Positions 19,597 through 29,008 are shown, numbered from the stretch's first letter. The stretch: 64,000 bases of DNA from Candidatus Dechloromonas phosphorivorans (GCA_016714975.1 JADKBR010000021.1:1-64000); one strand, 5' to 3'. A program made the numbers and translations. Notes: a model not told the origin generated them from the sequence alone.

Positions 19597-20634
19597 TCAG
19601 CCGAGGTTGCGGACGATGTGTGGCCCCAGCCAGTTGGCCAGACCGATAGGCATGCGTCGCCATGCCTCGATGAAGAGGCGATACTTGGCATTCGCCGGAT
19701 TGTTCTGGGGAATGCTGTTGCGCTTGTAGAGGCAGTATTCGTAATGCAAGGGGGTCGGCTCGAAGCCCCAGTTCTTCTTGAACGCGAATGAGCCGGTACC
19801 GTGCTTGCTGCGACCGTAATCGAAGACTTTGACGCCGCGCTCACAGGAACGCCGCATCAATTCCCAGTACTTGAAGTCGTTTGCCGCCAGGTGGCGGGCG
19901 CTTTCATCGTCGCCGGCGTAGTAGGGCAAGACCTCGTCGCGAAAGTAGAAGGAGAGAACGCTGCTCAGCAGTCGGCCATCCGGGGCGGTCACTGTCAGCA
20001 CTTCGCAATCCTGACCAAAGACCCGGAGGAGCGTGTCGAAGTAACGTCGAGGCATGGCTGGCGTGCCATGGCGATGAACGTTATCTGCGTAAAGGGTGAA
20101 AAAGCGCTCGCTGTTGCGGTCAACCGTGCTGATCAGCCCATTCTTGATGCCCTTGCGCACCATGGCCCGCTGCTTGCGCGGGATGGCCAGCATGTTCTCT
20201 TCAACCTCGGGCAGGATGCGTTTGCGGAAAGTTACGTAGAGGTCCTGCGTCGGCCAATCGGCATGTCGGGGGGCTACATTGCGGAACTCCAAGTGGTCGA
20301 CGCCAAGCCTCCGTGCCAGTTCCTGCGCCGCTTTTTCCAGTTCCATGGTGGCTTCGGCGTCGATTGACGCGATGCCACCGTAAACAGCAAAGGGCATGGC
20401 GACCAGTGCATTGCCGAAAAGCCGGCTATTGACGTGGGCAAGCGGGAGAACGCCGCGGATTCCGGCATTGCTGTCAGCATACAGAAAATAAGCAGAGTGC
20501 CGGAACACCTGACTGATGATCTCCTGCCATGCTGAACGATGAAAGAAGCTGGCTTCCGGACAGGCGAAGACAAATTCGTCCCAGCGCAGTGCGGTGGCGA
20601 TATCGGCCTGATCAAGATGACTGATTGTCAGCAT
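19597..20634 (-). CDS. FemAB-like protein, PEP-CTERM system-associated (TIGR03019-like)
   Basis: This 345-residue protein resembles FemAB/GNAT-fold acyl- or aminoacyl-transferases. Visible blocks are ASFFHRSAWQEIISQVF near residue 30, LLSSVLSFYFRDEVLPYYAG near 225, and the end region FDYGRSKHGTGSFAFKKNWG. FemAB relatives use aminoacyl-tRNA to add residues to cell-wall precursors. The exosortase-associated subgroup has no settled substrate but may modify the glycan or a sorted protein. It sits six bases from the upstream deacetylase. Confidence 0.9.
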   Translation of the reverse strand: MLTISHLDQADIATALRWDEFVFACPEASFFHRSAWQEIISQVFRHSAYFLYADSNAGIRGVLPLAHVNSRLFGNALVAMPFAVYGGIASIDAEATMELEKAAQELARRLGVDHLEFRNVAPRHADWPTQDLYVTFRKRILPEVEENMLAIPRKQRAMVRKGIKNGLISTVDRNSERFFTLYADNVHRHGTPAMPRRYFDTLLRVFGQDCEVLTVTAPDGRLLSSVLSFYFRDEVLPYYAGDDESARHLAANDFKYWELMRRSCERGVKVFDYGRSKHGTGSFAFKKNWGFEPTPLHYEYCLYKRNSIPQNNPANAKYRLFIEAWRRMPIGLANWLGPHIVRNLG

Positions 20635-20639
20635 GCCTG

Positions 20640-21479
20640 TCAGACGTTGGCGAGAAAAAGCTCGTCCATGCGGCCCCAGCGGAAATCGCCGAGCAGACGG
20701 TGCAGGCGGGCTTCCATGTGATGGATGTTTACATAGTGTCGGAATCGCGTTTTCGCACTAATCCCCGGAATACGGGGCTGTTCGGAATCGATTTCCCACG
20801 GATGGAAATAGAAAACCGCGGGAAGCCGGTCTGAGTGATTGACTCGGCGCAGCATCCAGCGCGACAGTCCATAAGGCATCAAACGGAAATAGCCGCCACC
20901 GCTCGCTGGCCAGTTGCGGTTCAGGAAACGTAGCGTGGTGGCTGGGATTTCCAGTAGGCCGCCAATGACATGGGCGTGGCGAGGCGCTTCGGGCATGCCG
21001 TAATGGTCGTGGCGAATGGGATAGATACTCGAACTGTAGCGATAGCCGGCGCGTTCAAGGCAGTCAAAGGCCCAGAGGTTCTTGGCACCGATTGAAAAGC
21101 TGGGGGCTCGATAGCCCTTGACTTCCTGACCTGCGAGATCCTCAAGGATCAACTTGGCGAGATTGATGTCGGCGAAGAACGCGGCATCGGTTTGGTCGCT
21201 GGCACGCTCGTGGCCGTAGCCATGACTCGCCAATTCATGCCCCTCGGCGACAATTCGCCTGATGACCTCGGGGTAGCGCTCGGCAAGCCAGCCAAGGGCA
21301 AAGAAGGTGGCTTTGACGCCATGCTGATCCAGCATCAGAAGAATACGGTCCACGTTGCGTTCGACCCGGCACTCGCGGGCTGGCCAATCACTGCGCGGGA
21401 TATGCGGAGCGAACGCGGAGACCTGGAAGTAATCCTCGACGTCTATGGTGAGGGCGTTGATGACCTTTTCGGATTGCAT
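20640..21479 (-). CDS. XrtA system polysaccharide deacetylase (DUF3473 type)
   Basis: This 279-residue NodB-fold deacetylase has TIDVEDYFQVSAF at residues 8-20 and the metal-site block ELASHGYGHE near residue 83. The C-terminal DUF3473 extension contains YFHPWEID, which separates this family from ordinary NodB proteins. I chose the ATG at 21479; the in-frame extension to 21545 overlaps the end of wecB. It would de-N-acetylate the ManNAc- or GlcNAc-containing polymer whose precursor is made by the epimerase encoded just upstream. Confidence 0.9.
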   Translation of the reverse strand: MQSEKVINALTIDVEDYFQVSAFAPHIPRSDWPARECRVERNVDRILLMLDQHGVKATFFALGWLAERYPEVIRRIVAEGHELASHGYGHERASDQTDAAFFADINLAKLILEDLAGQEVKGYRAPSFSIGAKNLWAFDCLERAGYRYSSSIYPIRHDHYGMPEAPRHAHVIGGLLEIPATTLRFLNRNWPASGGGYFRLMPYGLSRWMLRRVNHSDRLPAVFYFHPWEIDSEQPRIPGISAKTRFRHYVNIHHMEARLHRLLGDFRWGRMDELFLANV

Positions 21480-21490
21480 GGGTTCGGGGC

Positions 21491-22663
21491 TCAGGCTTTC
21501 GCCTCGGGCGGATGCTGGTCGAGAAGCCATCGGGAAAGGTCGCACGCGATGCGTTCAGCCGCACGACCATCCCAGAGTTCTGGAACGCGCCCCTGTTTCC
21601 CGTGGCCTGCAAGAATTCCGCCGGTTTCTCGACGAATTGCGTCGGTGTCTCGGCCTACCATCGTGTTGGTGCCTTGCTCGACGGTAATCGGACGTTCGGT
21701 ATTCTCGCGCAGTGTCAGACAGGGTATGCCAAGCGCCGTCGTTTCTTCCTGCAGACCGCCGGAATCCGTCAAAACGATGCGTGCGCCGGCTATCAGGCCA
21801 AGCATCTCAAGGTAGCCTTGTGGTGGCAGGAGCATGAGGTGTGGATTGTCGACGAGGTGGCACAGACCGAAGCGTTCGATGTTGGTCCGGGTCCTTGGGT
21901 GCAGGGCGAAGATCAGTGGGAGCTGGTGGCTGATTTCGTTCAGAACCCTCAGCAGCGAGGCGAGGGTCTCCGCTTGGTCAACATTCGATGGGCGATGAAG
22001 CGTCACAACGCCGTAGCCCTCCGATCCACCGAGCACGGCGGCGTCAAATCCGCCCCCAGTAAGGGTCGCGGCGGGTGAGCGCGCGAACTCAAGGTTATGA
22101 ATAAGCGAGTCAATCATGACGTTGCCGACAAAGCAAACGCGGCTCGCCGCGATTCCCTCGCGAACCAGGTTATCCTCGGCCCTACGCTCAGTTGTATAGA
22201 GTCGATCGGCGATCTGGTCTGTCAATAGGCGATTGATCTCTTCCGGCATCTTGCGGTCATAGCTCCGCAAGCCCGCCTCGACGTGCACGACAGAGATGCC
22301 CTTCTTGACAGCGACCAGCGTGCAGGCCAGGGTCGAATTCACATCTCCAACGACGAGTACGCAGGATGGGCGGTGCTGATCGATGACCGGCTCGAAGCGC
22401 CGCATGACCTCGGCGGTCTGGACTGCATGCGAACTCGAACCGACTTCGAGATTTATGTCGGGCCTCGGTAGACGCAGGTCTTCGAAGAGTTTGTCATTCA
22501 TATCCTTGTCATAGTGCTGGCCGGTATGAACGAGCAAGGTGGGTATGACCGGGATACTCTTGCTGAAGGCGCGCAGGATGGGCGCCATTTTCATAAAGTT
22601 AGGGCGTGCCCCAACCACGCAGATAACAGGCCCGAGATCAACAGGCCACAGTGGCTGGTTCAC
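21491..22663 (-). CDS. wecB: UDP-N-acetylglucosamine 2-epimerase (non-hydrolysing)
   Basis: This 390-residue enzyme interconverts UDP-GlcNAc and UDP-ManNAc in the cytoplasm, supplying ManNAc units to surface polymers. Recognisable blocks are CVVGARPNFMKMAPILRAF, HTGQHYDKDMND, VVGDVNSTLACTLVA, and HVEAGLRSYDRKMPEEINR, which includes active-site acidic residues, plus the later ILTDSGGLQEET-type block (here VLTDSGGLQEETTALG). Its start overlaps the upstream ATPase stop by four bases. No UDP-ManNAc dehydrogenase (wecC) follows, so ManNAc itself may be used, or the dehydrogenase lies elsewhere. Confidence 0.93.
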   Translation of the reverse strand: MNQPLWPVDLGPVICVVGARPNFMKMAPILRAFSKSIPVIPTLLVHTGQHYDKDMNDKLFEDLRLPRPDINLEVGSSSHAVQTAEVMRRFEPVIDQHRPSCVLVVGDVNSTLACTLVAVKKGISVVHVEAGLRSYDRKMPEEINRLLTDQIADRLYTTERRAEDNLVREGIAASRVCFVGNVMIDSLIHNLEFARSPAATLTGGGFDAAVLGGSEGYGVVTLHRPSNVDQAETLASLLRVLNEISHQLPLIFALHPRTRTNIERFGLCHLVDNPHLMLLPPQGYLEMLGLIAGARIVLTDSGGLQEETTALGIPCLTLRENTERPITVEQGTNTMVGRDTDAIRRETGGILAGHGKQGRVPELWDGRAAERIACDLSRWLLDQHPPEAKA

Positions 22664-23811
22664 GCCTGCTCCGTTGGCTGAGGTTCGCTGTCCTGCTGGG
22701 CGATTGACGGGACCAACCTTTGCAGCAGCGAGAGTGTTGTTCCGTTGATGATTTCCAGTTGCCGCAAGCTCTGTTCAAGGCGTGCAAGGCGCTCATTGAA
22801 TTGCCAGGCATTGAGCCCGGCCAGAAGATGGTTCAGTTCTTCAGGGGACGAAATACCAACCCCCGGGCCGGAGTCGGGAGACTCCGGCCGCCGCCGATTT
22901 ACTGACCTGCGTGGTGCAATGATATCGGCATCGGCATGGCCCGGATCAAGTTCAGTAGCTTCTGAAGAGGCGTCTCTTCGCTGACTCCGTGACGCGCCAC
23001 GCGTTTCATCCTCAATTTCCTGGGCGACTTCTTGAACGTCGATTGCTTGAAATTCCTTTTTGTCGGTCAAATAGCCAAGTAGCAACAGGCGATCGCAGAC
23101 GGAATTGATACGACGTGGTATTCCGCTAGTGGCTTTGAAGATCGCTTCGAATGAATCGTCGGAAAACGTAGGGCAACCCGTCGCCCCTGCATGTTTGAGC
23201 CGGTGTTCGACATAGCCCCGGGTTTCTTCGACATCCATCGGGCCGATGTGGCATGAGGCGATAACACGCTGCCGGAACTGCATCATCTGTGGGCTTTGCA
23301 GGATATCTCGGAACTCCGGCTGGCCGATCAGGAAGCTTTGCAGAAGCGCATGGTTGCCAAACTGGAAATTGGAGAGCATGCGCAATTCCTCGACGGCTCG
23401 TGCCGTGAGGTTCTGCGCTTCGTCGACAATCAACAGGCAGCGCTTTCCCTTGCTGGTCATACTGATCAGAAAGGCTTCCAGAGACATCAATACGTCTGAC
23501 TTGGCGACGTCCCGGGTTCGTATGCCAAACGCGGCGCCCACCAGACGCAAAGTGTCTTCTGCATCGAGCTGGGTACTAACCAAATGCGCGGCAATGACTT
23601 TATCTTGATCGAGACTCTCAAGCATGCCGCGGACAATTGTCGTCTTGCCGGCCCCGACTTCGCCGGTAATGATGATGAATCCCTCGTTCTGATGCATGCC
23701 GTATTCGAGGTACGCAGTAGCCCGCCGGTGCTGCTTGCTGGCGAAATAGAACGAAGGATCCGGGTTGAGCTGGAAGGGCTTGCTGGTCAACCCATAGAAT
23801 GCTTCATACAT
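22660..23811 (-). CDS. XrtA/PEP-CTERM system-associated AAA ATPase (ExeA-like)
   Basis: This 383-residue ATPase begins MYEAFYGLTSKPFQLNPDP, like ExeA/GspA proteins. Walker A GEVGAGKTTIV is near residue 51 and Walker B CLLIVDEAQNL near 125. The last hundred residues are polar and end in a probable short coiled coil (ERLARLEQSLRQLEIING). There is no C-terminal peptidoglycan-binding domain as in ExeA. The family is restricted to exosortase A loci and is thought to assist assembly of the export machinery. Gap to the upstream barrel gene is three bases. Confidence 0.9.
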   Translation of the reverse strand: MYEAFYGLTSKPFQLNPDPSFYFASKQHRRATAYLEYGMHQNEGFIIITGEVGAGKTTIVRGMLESLDQDKVIAAHLVSTQLDAEDTLRLVGAAFGIRTRDVAKSDVLMSLEAFLISMTSKGKRCLLIVDEAQNLTARAVEELRMLSNFQFGNHALLQSFLIGQPEFRDILQSPQMMQFRQRVIASCHIGPMDVEETRGYVEHRLKHAGATGCPTFSDDSFEAIFKATSGIPRRINSVCDRLLLLGYLTDKKEFQAIDVQEVAQEIEDETRGASRSQRRDASSEATELDPGHADADIIAPRRSVNRRRPESPDSGPGVGISSPEELNHLLAGLNAWQFNERLARLEQSLRQLEIINGTTLSLLQRLVPSIAQQDSEPQPTEQA

Positions 23812-23814
23812 ACG

Positions 23815-25440
23815 CTAAAAGAACGTGGCCACAGTGCCGACGATTGAATTGGCACTATAGGGACTCGTGTCGCTGTCGAACTGCGTGTGGTTAGCATTGA
23901 TGGAGCCTACGGTCTTGGCGCCGAAGCGTGTTGAGACCCCAAGTTGGTAAGTGGTCATCGTGGTATTGAGGTTGTTCGTCAATCCGCTCTGACTTTCCAT
24001 TCGCGAGCCTGATAGATTCAAGCCGGTAAGTGGAGTCAGTCGATGCGAGAGGGTGGCCGTGTAGCCCCGCTGCACGATCGTCGAGAATTGGCCGGCCACC
24101 CCGGTATTGTTTCCAAGAACGGTAAGCGCCTCGGTTTCATTGCGCGCGGCGACGAAGGTGATCGAATTGCGACTGCCGTACCAAACCAGGGAGAGTTGCT
24201 GGTTGCGCTGGACCCGCGGACGGTTGGATAGATAGTCGCTCACCGCTTGGGCGTTTGGTGCGACCCCGATCTGATTCAGGTAGTTTCTCACATAGGCATC
24301 GCGTGCGATCGGATCCGGAATGAGACTGGCGAATATCTGAAAATACTGGTCGTAGACCGTACCCGCGCCCGTGCCCGTGAACTGATTCGGGATCAATGCA
24401 ACATCCTTGGTGTCGGTATAGCGAATGCTACTCAGAGGGAAACGATGGCTGAGAAGTATGTTGTGACCCGTGCCAAAAAAGCGATGTTCCCAGAACCCCG
24501 CAGCTTGCGTACGCTCGGTGGGGGTCCAATCGAAGCCGCCGCCATAGGTACTTTGCCCCTGACTGTTGATCGACTGATAGTTATTGGTTTCCCAGCCGCC
24601 ACTGCCCCGGAGGCGGAATTCCGGGAAGAACCTGTAGATGAGCACGCCACTGAGACGCCCGTCCTGGTAGTTTCGGCCGCCGCTGTAATCGGTGTTTTGC
24701 TGGCTGCCGTCAATGGCCCAGTTCAGGTTCTGAAATCTTGTGGTTCCGCGCACCTGCCCCAGCCACTGGGAAAGCGTGACGTCGGAAAGCGAACCGCTCT
24801 GGGAATTGGTGACGGCCGCGTTATAGCGCAGGAAATAGTCTGCAGAGCCTGCCAACTGGCCTCTGATGTATGGTGAGAGGCGGTAGGTGGAAGTTTCGGT
24901 GGAGTTGTTATTGTTGTAAGCATTGTTCGGACTCTGCACACCGAACGGACTAATGATCTGCTGCGCTATTTGTCCACTGAAATCGAGAAAGAGCCAGTTA
25001 TCGATCGCCTCCAGCGTACCGAATGCGCTTAGCGCATTCTGTGTCTGATTGCCGTTGTTGCCAGATGAATAAGCAATGCCATTCAGCGCGTAATCGAGAT
25101 ACAGTTTCAGGCGAGCAGTTCTCGCATCGATATGGATTCCGGGCGACACCTGCGATATGAGACCAGACTGCTTATTGGTCGAGCTGAGATCGATGTTGTC
25201 GGTAAGGGTCTCCGTCAACCCGATCCGGGGAACGATGCTCCATGTTCTTCCAGGATTGCCGCCATCCGATGCCGTCCCTGTCTGAGCGCCTGGATCTTGC
25301 GCCCCCGCGAAGCCAGGGGTGGCCTGGCCCATGGGAGCGACGGCTGAATCCGGCTGCTGGGCCATGACCGGCAAGGTGAAGCAGCAACAAAGAACGCTGG
25401 TGGTCGCCACCAGTCGAACGATGTCACTTTTCATTGCCAT
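23815..25440 (-). CDS. PEP-CTERM system-associated outer membrane beta-barrel (TIGR03016-like)
   Basis: This 541-residue protein has a signal peptide (MAMKSDIVRLVATTSVLCCCFTL region ending in MAQQ). It is followed by a long series of alternating hydrophobic strands rich in Tyr, Asn, Gln and Ser, and the sequence ends in VGTVATFF, a terminal aromatic typical of outer-membrane barrels. Family members are conserved in exosortase A loci and presumably form or support the polysaccharide exit pore. The start overlaps the tyrosine kinase stop by 17 bases; a second ATG lies two codons in. Confidence 0.88.
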   Translation of the reverse strand: MAMKSDIVRLVATTSVLCCCFTLPVMAQQPDSAVAPMGQATPGFAGAQDPGAQTGTASDGGNPGRTWSIVPRIGLTETLTDNIDLSSTNKQSGLISQVSPGIHIDARTARLKLYLDYALNGIAYSSGNNGNQTQNALSAFGTLEAIDNWLFLDFSGQIAQQIISPFGVQSPNNAYNNNNSTETSTYRLSPYIRGQLAGSADYFLRYNAAVTNSQSGSLSDVTLSQWLGQVRGTTRFQNLNWAIDGSQQNTDYSGGRNYQDGRLSGVLIYRFFPEFRLRGSGGWETNNYQSINSQGQSTYGGGFDWTPTERTQAAGFWEHRFFGTGHNILLSHRFPLSSIRYTDTKDVALIPNQFTGTGAGTVYDQYFQIFASLIPDPIARDAYVRNYLNQIGVAPNAQAVSDYLSNRPRVQRNQQLSLVWYGSRNSITFVAARNETEALTVLGNNTGVAGQFSTIVQRGYTATLSHRLTPLTGLNLSGSRMESQSGLTNNLNTTMTTYQLGVSTRFGAKTVGSINANHTQFDSDTSPYSANSIVGTVATFF

Positions 25441-26371
25441 ACCCGTATCCGTAGGCGTACCCGTAGCCGTAGCGCCCGGATGCTGACCGATTGATCTTGT
25501 TTAGGATCATCATCTTGAGCGGGCAAGCTTCGATGGTGGAAAGTGCTTCGCTCACGGCGGCTTGTGTAGTGTCGCCAGACTGAACGACGATGACGATCTG
25601 CCCCATATGGCTCGCGAGAGCACGTGCCTCGGTAGTCATCAAGAGGGGGGGCGAGTCGAAGATGATGATCCTGTCCGGATATCGCTTTGACATGTCGTCA
25701 AGAAGTCGGATCATCGCATCGCTCGCAAGCAGTTCCGTTGCACGGGGATGCGGGGTTCCACTTGGAAGAATCGAGAGATTTTCGATGTTTGTACGCAGAA
25801 GAATTTGCGAAATATCAAGGGAGTTATCCTTGACGACATCAAGGAGACCTTCTGCAGGAGGGAGTCCAAGCATATTGAGAACCGACGGTCGGGCAACATC
25901 CGCGTCGACAAGCATCACGGTGTTGTCCAGTTCCATAGCGATACTGATCGCGAGGTTGACCGCGGTGAAACTCTTGCCTTCACCGGGCAGGGCACTGGTG
26001 ATCATGATGAGATTGCCATTGGCAATCGGTGATTCCCCTTTGCCCATGGCATTGGCAATCAACGGGCGCTTGATGACCCGGAATTCGTTGGCCAGTAGCC
26101 CCCGGGACTGACTCGGAACAAGGAGTCCAGCTGCTTCCATCGCTTCAAGATTCAAGTCAGTCCGTTTCGATGAATGTATCGAAATGGCTGCGGTTGACGC
26201 GTCGCGTGGGGCGATTTCTGGGCCACCTTCAGGAGTCGTTTTCTCGCCCAGAGAAAATGCGGCCGCAATCTGCGCCGTTGAAGCTTGCAACGGCTGAGAA
26301 TCGTCTGGCAATTCAACACCTGCCTGACGCAGTTGCTCCAGACGTTTGGCTGCTTGTTCAATAAGGCCCAT
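25424..26371 (-). CDS. XrtA-associated tyrosine autokinase (BY-kinase)
   Basis: This 315-residue cytoplasmic bacterial tyrosine kinase has Walker A SALPGEGKSFTAVNLA near residue 127, Walker A-prime VMLVDADVARPSVLNML near 150 and Walker B IIIFDSPPLL near 225. The C-terminus is a tyrosine cluster (RYGYGYAYGYGYG), the usual autophosphorylation tail. BY-kinases partner with Wzz-type chain-length proteins; that partner is encoded ten bases upstream at 26381-27943. Phosphorylation cycling would control polymer length and export. Confidence 0.93.
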   Translation of the reverse strand: MGLIEQAAKRLEQLRQAGVELPDDSQPLQASTAQIAAAFSLGEKTTPEGGPEIAPRDASTAAISIHSSKRTDLNLEAMEAAGLLVPSQSRGLLANEFRVIKRPLIANAMGKGESPIANGNLIMITSALPGEGKSFTAVNLAISIAMELDNTVMLVDADVARPSVLNMLGLPPAEGLLDVVKDNSLDISQILLRTNIENLSILPSGTPHPRATELLASDAMIRLLDDMSKRYPDRIIIFDSPPLLMTTEARALASHMGQIVIVVQSGDTTQAAVSEALSTIEACPLKMMILNKINRSASGRYGYGYAYGYGYGNEK

Positions 26372-26380
26372 TGATTGTCC

Positions 26381-27943
26381 TCAGGCAGCGCGATGAGAAA
26401 TGAAGGTGAGCACGGCAACTCCTGAGCCATATACGACCACGAGGGCGGCACCGGCCAACAGGAATCGGATCAGACTGGAACGCTCGAGTTTCTCGCGAGC
26501 TTCGTTTGGGATAAGCGACACTATCCCCAGCACCGGAAGCCCTGTCTTGTCGCGCAATGCTTTACCATCGAAGAATACGGGTCGCAGTTGACTCGCTATG
26601 AAAGCCACCAGCAACCCACCGGCGATCGCCAGCAAGAGCCCAAGCGGGAGGAGTACCAGACGGTTAGGTGCCACCGGAGTCGCGGACGCGCGCGGGGGGT
26701 CGATCAGTCGAAAATCGGCGCCGCCACCAACTGCTGACTCAAGATCCCCAGTCAGTTCGGCTGACTCGCGGCGAGTGACCAACTGCTCGTAGTTCTTTTT
26801 GTGGATTTCGTAGTCGCGGTTCAGTTGAGTGAATTCAACTTGGAGTTGGGGCATGGATTTCATTAATTCCTTGGCTCGCTGGTACCTTGACTCGAACTCG
26901 GCGACCCGCGTTCGAAGCGAAGCCACGTTGGCCTCAGCTTCGCCCAGAGATACCTTGAGTTGCTGAAAAACCGGGTTGTTGCTGATGCTGGCACCCGGAT
27001 TCACCGCCGCAAATTTCTGCCTGGAAATGATCTCCTGCCGTTTCTGTTCCTCAAGATCCTTGATTAGCCGTCGTGTTCCGATCACGTCAGGATGCTTCTC
27101 GGTGTATCTCTGGAGCAGCGCGTCGAGGTTGCGCTTCTGGACATCAATGCGGCCATCGATTTCGGGAAGGGATATGCCGGCATCGGCACCGGGCGACTCA
27201 GGCAGAAGCACGGGTTCCTCTCCGACAATCTGACGCCGCAAGGCATCTCGGGAATTCTCCGCTTCCCGAAGGTCGAGCCGGGCTTTCTGGAGCATTGCTG
27301 CAATCTCTGACAAGCGGTCGACGCTGGTTATTCCATCGGCTGTCTGTATGTCCATGTTGTGCAGCTTGAAATCCTTGAGCCGGCCTTCAGCTTCCTCGAG
27401 CTTCTTTTCGTAGTTGCGAATCTGCTCTTCGATAAACTTGCGGGCAGACTCCGAATCCTGACGCTTGCTACCAAGACTCGACTCCACGAATATTGACACC
27501 AAGGACTGAACGACCCGTTGCGCCTTGGCCGGGTCGGTGTCGCGATAGGCAATGGTATAGAGATTGTCACGGTTGGTGCTCTTGATCTCCAGCGTCTTTG
27601 TCAGGCGGGTAATCAGTTCCTCTTGGGCGGCTTTCCCTTGGTCATTGAGGTCAACATCCGACATGCGGATGAGTTTCTCGATATTGGGACGGCTGATCAG
27701 CGTCCTGCTCAACATCATGACCTGCTGGTCGATGTTGGGCTGGATGGCAAGGCCGGACATCAGCGGCTTCAGTATCGACTGTGTGTCGACGAAGATCCGG
27801 GCGGACGCTTCGTACTTGTCTGGAATTCGCAGGATGACAGCGGCGGCAATTGCGCCGATGAGCCACGCACTCAACATGCCCAAGCGGCGATGCTTCCATG
27901 CCCCGCGGAGTAGCGTTCTTACTTGCTGGAGAATTTCGTCCAT
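26381..27943 (-). CDS. XrtA system polysaccharide chain-length determinant (Wzz-like, TIGR03007 type)
   Basis: This 520-residue inner-membrane protein has one transmembrane segment near residue 25 (LSAWLIGAIAAAVILR). A long periplasmic coiled-coil region with many EA/EE/LR heptads spans roughly 180-380. A second membrane segment lies near 430 (LLPLGLLLAIAGGLLVAF), with a further hydrophobic stretch at the end. The block ARIFVDTQSILKPLMSGLAI is family-like. Wzz proteins set the modal length of the glycan and recruit the tyrosine kinase encoded immediately downstream. A 67-base gap separates it from the export lipoprotein gene. Confidence 0.92.
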   Translation of the reverse strand: MDEILQQVRTLLRGAWKHRRLGMLSAWLIGAIAAAVILRIPDKYEASARIFVDTQSILKPLMSGLAIQPNIDQQVMMLSRTLISRPNIEKLIRMSDVDLNDQGKAAQEELITRLTKTLEIKSTNRDNLYTIAYRDTDPAKAQRVVQSLVSIFVESSLGSKRQDSESARKFIEEQIRNYEKKLEEAEGRLKDFKLHNMDIQTADGITSVDRLSEIAAMLQKARLDLREAENSRDALRRQIVGEEPVLLPESPGADAGISLPEIDGRIDVQKRNLDALLQRYTEKHPDVIGTRRLIKDLEEQKRQEIISRQKFAAVNPGASISNNPVFQQLKVSLGEAEANVASLRTRVAEFESRYQRAKELMKSMPQLQVEFTQLNRDYEIHKKNYEQLVTRRESAELTGDLESAVGGGADFRLIDPPRASATPVAPNRLVLLPLGLLLAIAGGLLVAFIASQLRPVFFDGKALRDKTGLPVLGIVSLIPNEAREKLERSSLIRFLLAGAALVVVYGSGVAVLTFISHRAA

Positions 27944-28010
27944 CTGAATTGGTCCGGGTTCGCCCGCCGCCGCGGAATGGTTCCACGGCGGCTCGGTTGC
28001 GTTTGGTGAA

Positions 28011-28634
28011 TCAGAACCAGCTCTGCGGAATGATCAGGATATCGCCGGGCTTCATGTCCACGTTAGCTGACAGGTCGCCCCGTTTGACCAAGTCCTTGAG
28101 GCGAACAGCATACTGGGCATTGTCTTCCGAGAGCCGAAGGATCGTCGCCCGATTGCCGTCGGCGAAATCGGTGATGCCGCCAACGGCGATCATTACATCG
28201 AGCACGGTCATCTTCTGCTTGTAGGCTAGCGTCTGCGGTTTGGCAGCCTCCCCGACGACGCGAATCTGCTCGCTGTAAGGTCCGACAAACTGGGTCACAA
28301 TGACGGTAACTACCGGGTCACGGATGAACTTGCCGAGTTCCTTCTCGATGTCACGTGCCAAGGTCGAAGGATCCTTTCCCAGTGCTTCGAGATCATCTAC
28401 CAGAGGAGTGGTGATCTTGCCGTCAGGACGCACGGGAACGTTCATCGACAATTCGGGATTACGCCATACGACGACGTTCACGCTGTCACCCGGTCCGATC
28501 TTGTAGTTGTAGTCGGCCGTTGCGGCGGCGACGGGAGCTGGCGGATAGCTTGAACAGGCGACAAGCGTACCTGCGGCAAGTGCCGCAAAGAGCCATTTGG
28601 CGCAGGAAGCTACTGCAGAAGTAGTGGTTGACAT
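28011..28634 (-). CDS. XrtA/PEP-CTERM system polysaccharide export lipoprotein (Wza-like)
   Basis: This 207-residue lipoprotein has a signal sequence ending at the lipobox LVACSS (Cys about residue 28). It is followed by the Poly_export domain YKIGPGDSVNVVVW and an SLBB-like region with IRVVGEAAKPQTLAYKQKM. It would form the periplasmic/outer-membrane export channel component. I chose the ATG at 28634, preceded by GGGGAAAACC, over an upstream in-frame TTG at 28646. It is the first gene of the eighteen-gene leftward operon, so the promoter region should lie in 28635-28760. Confidence 0.9.
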   Translation of the reverse strand: MSTTTSAVASCAKWLFAALAAGTLVACSSYPPAPVAAATADYNYKIGPGDSVNVVVWRNPELSMNVPVRPDGKITTPLVDDLEALGKDPSTLARDIEKELGKFIRDPVVTVIVTQFVGPYSEQIRVVGEAAKPQTLAYKQKMTVLDVMIAVGGITDFADGNRATILRLSEDNAQYAVRLKDLVKRGDLSANVDMKPGDILIIPQSWF

Positions 28635-28739
28635 GGTTTTCCCCAATCAAGTCGCAGACAAAGCCTGCCAATCAAAGTGACAGGAGATGATGATAACGGA
28701 AACATCCCCGGCGTAAAGGTCAATGGTTTCCAAGCTGCA

Positions 28740-28757
28740 TGAACTATTTCACAGTTG
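28740..28757. promoter_or_regulatory. Dyad motif upstream of the polysaccharide operon
   Basis: The sequence TGAACTATTTCACAGTTG contains the inverted repeat TGAA-N4-TTCA. It lies 106 bases before the export lipoprotein start. It matches 16 of 18 positions of a copy at 29259-29276 upstream of the PEP-CTERM gene. A shared activator site is inferred. I could not find a correctly spaced sigma-54 promoter between it and the operon. Confidence 0.45.
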
Positions 28758-28805
28758 TATGAAAATTGTCACCCATGGTGGCGAAGCGCGATTGCAAAGT
28801 TCCTG

Positions 28806-29008
28806 AGGCGGATAGCGCGCTCACCAGACTGTGCGGCGACTGGCCGGGACTGGGGCTGTGCACCCCTCCGACCGCGGGGCAGTTACTACGCCAGCCATGC
28901 CTTCCAAGACAAACTCAAGCTCTACTACATGACCTGCTCGATGAGCCGGAAAGGCAAGTGCTGGGATAAGGCGCCAACAGAGAGCTGGTTCAACTGCTTC
29001 AAGAACGT
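28806..29008 (+). pseudogene. IS3-family transposase (orfB) remnant
   Basis: A short piece of an IS3 (IS51-like group) integrase-type transposase is recognisable from SYYASHAFQDKLKLYYM, SMSRKGKCWDKAPTESWF and CFKNVQF, which match the conserved C-terminal part of OrfB. Just upstream, GLGLCTPPTA corresponds to a damaged version of GLIHHSDRGSQ in another frame. The rest of the transposase and both terminal inverted repeats are missing. It lies in the spacer between the polysaccharide operon and the PEP-CTERM gene. Boundaries are approximate. Confidence 0.7.

Noticed and set aside
28640..28740. Sigma-54 promoter for the polysaccharide operon
   Set aside because: The best candidate, TTGGCAG followed by TGC on the minus strand, has 12 rather than 10 bases between GG and GC.
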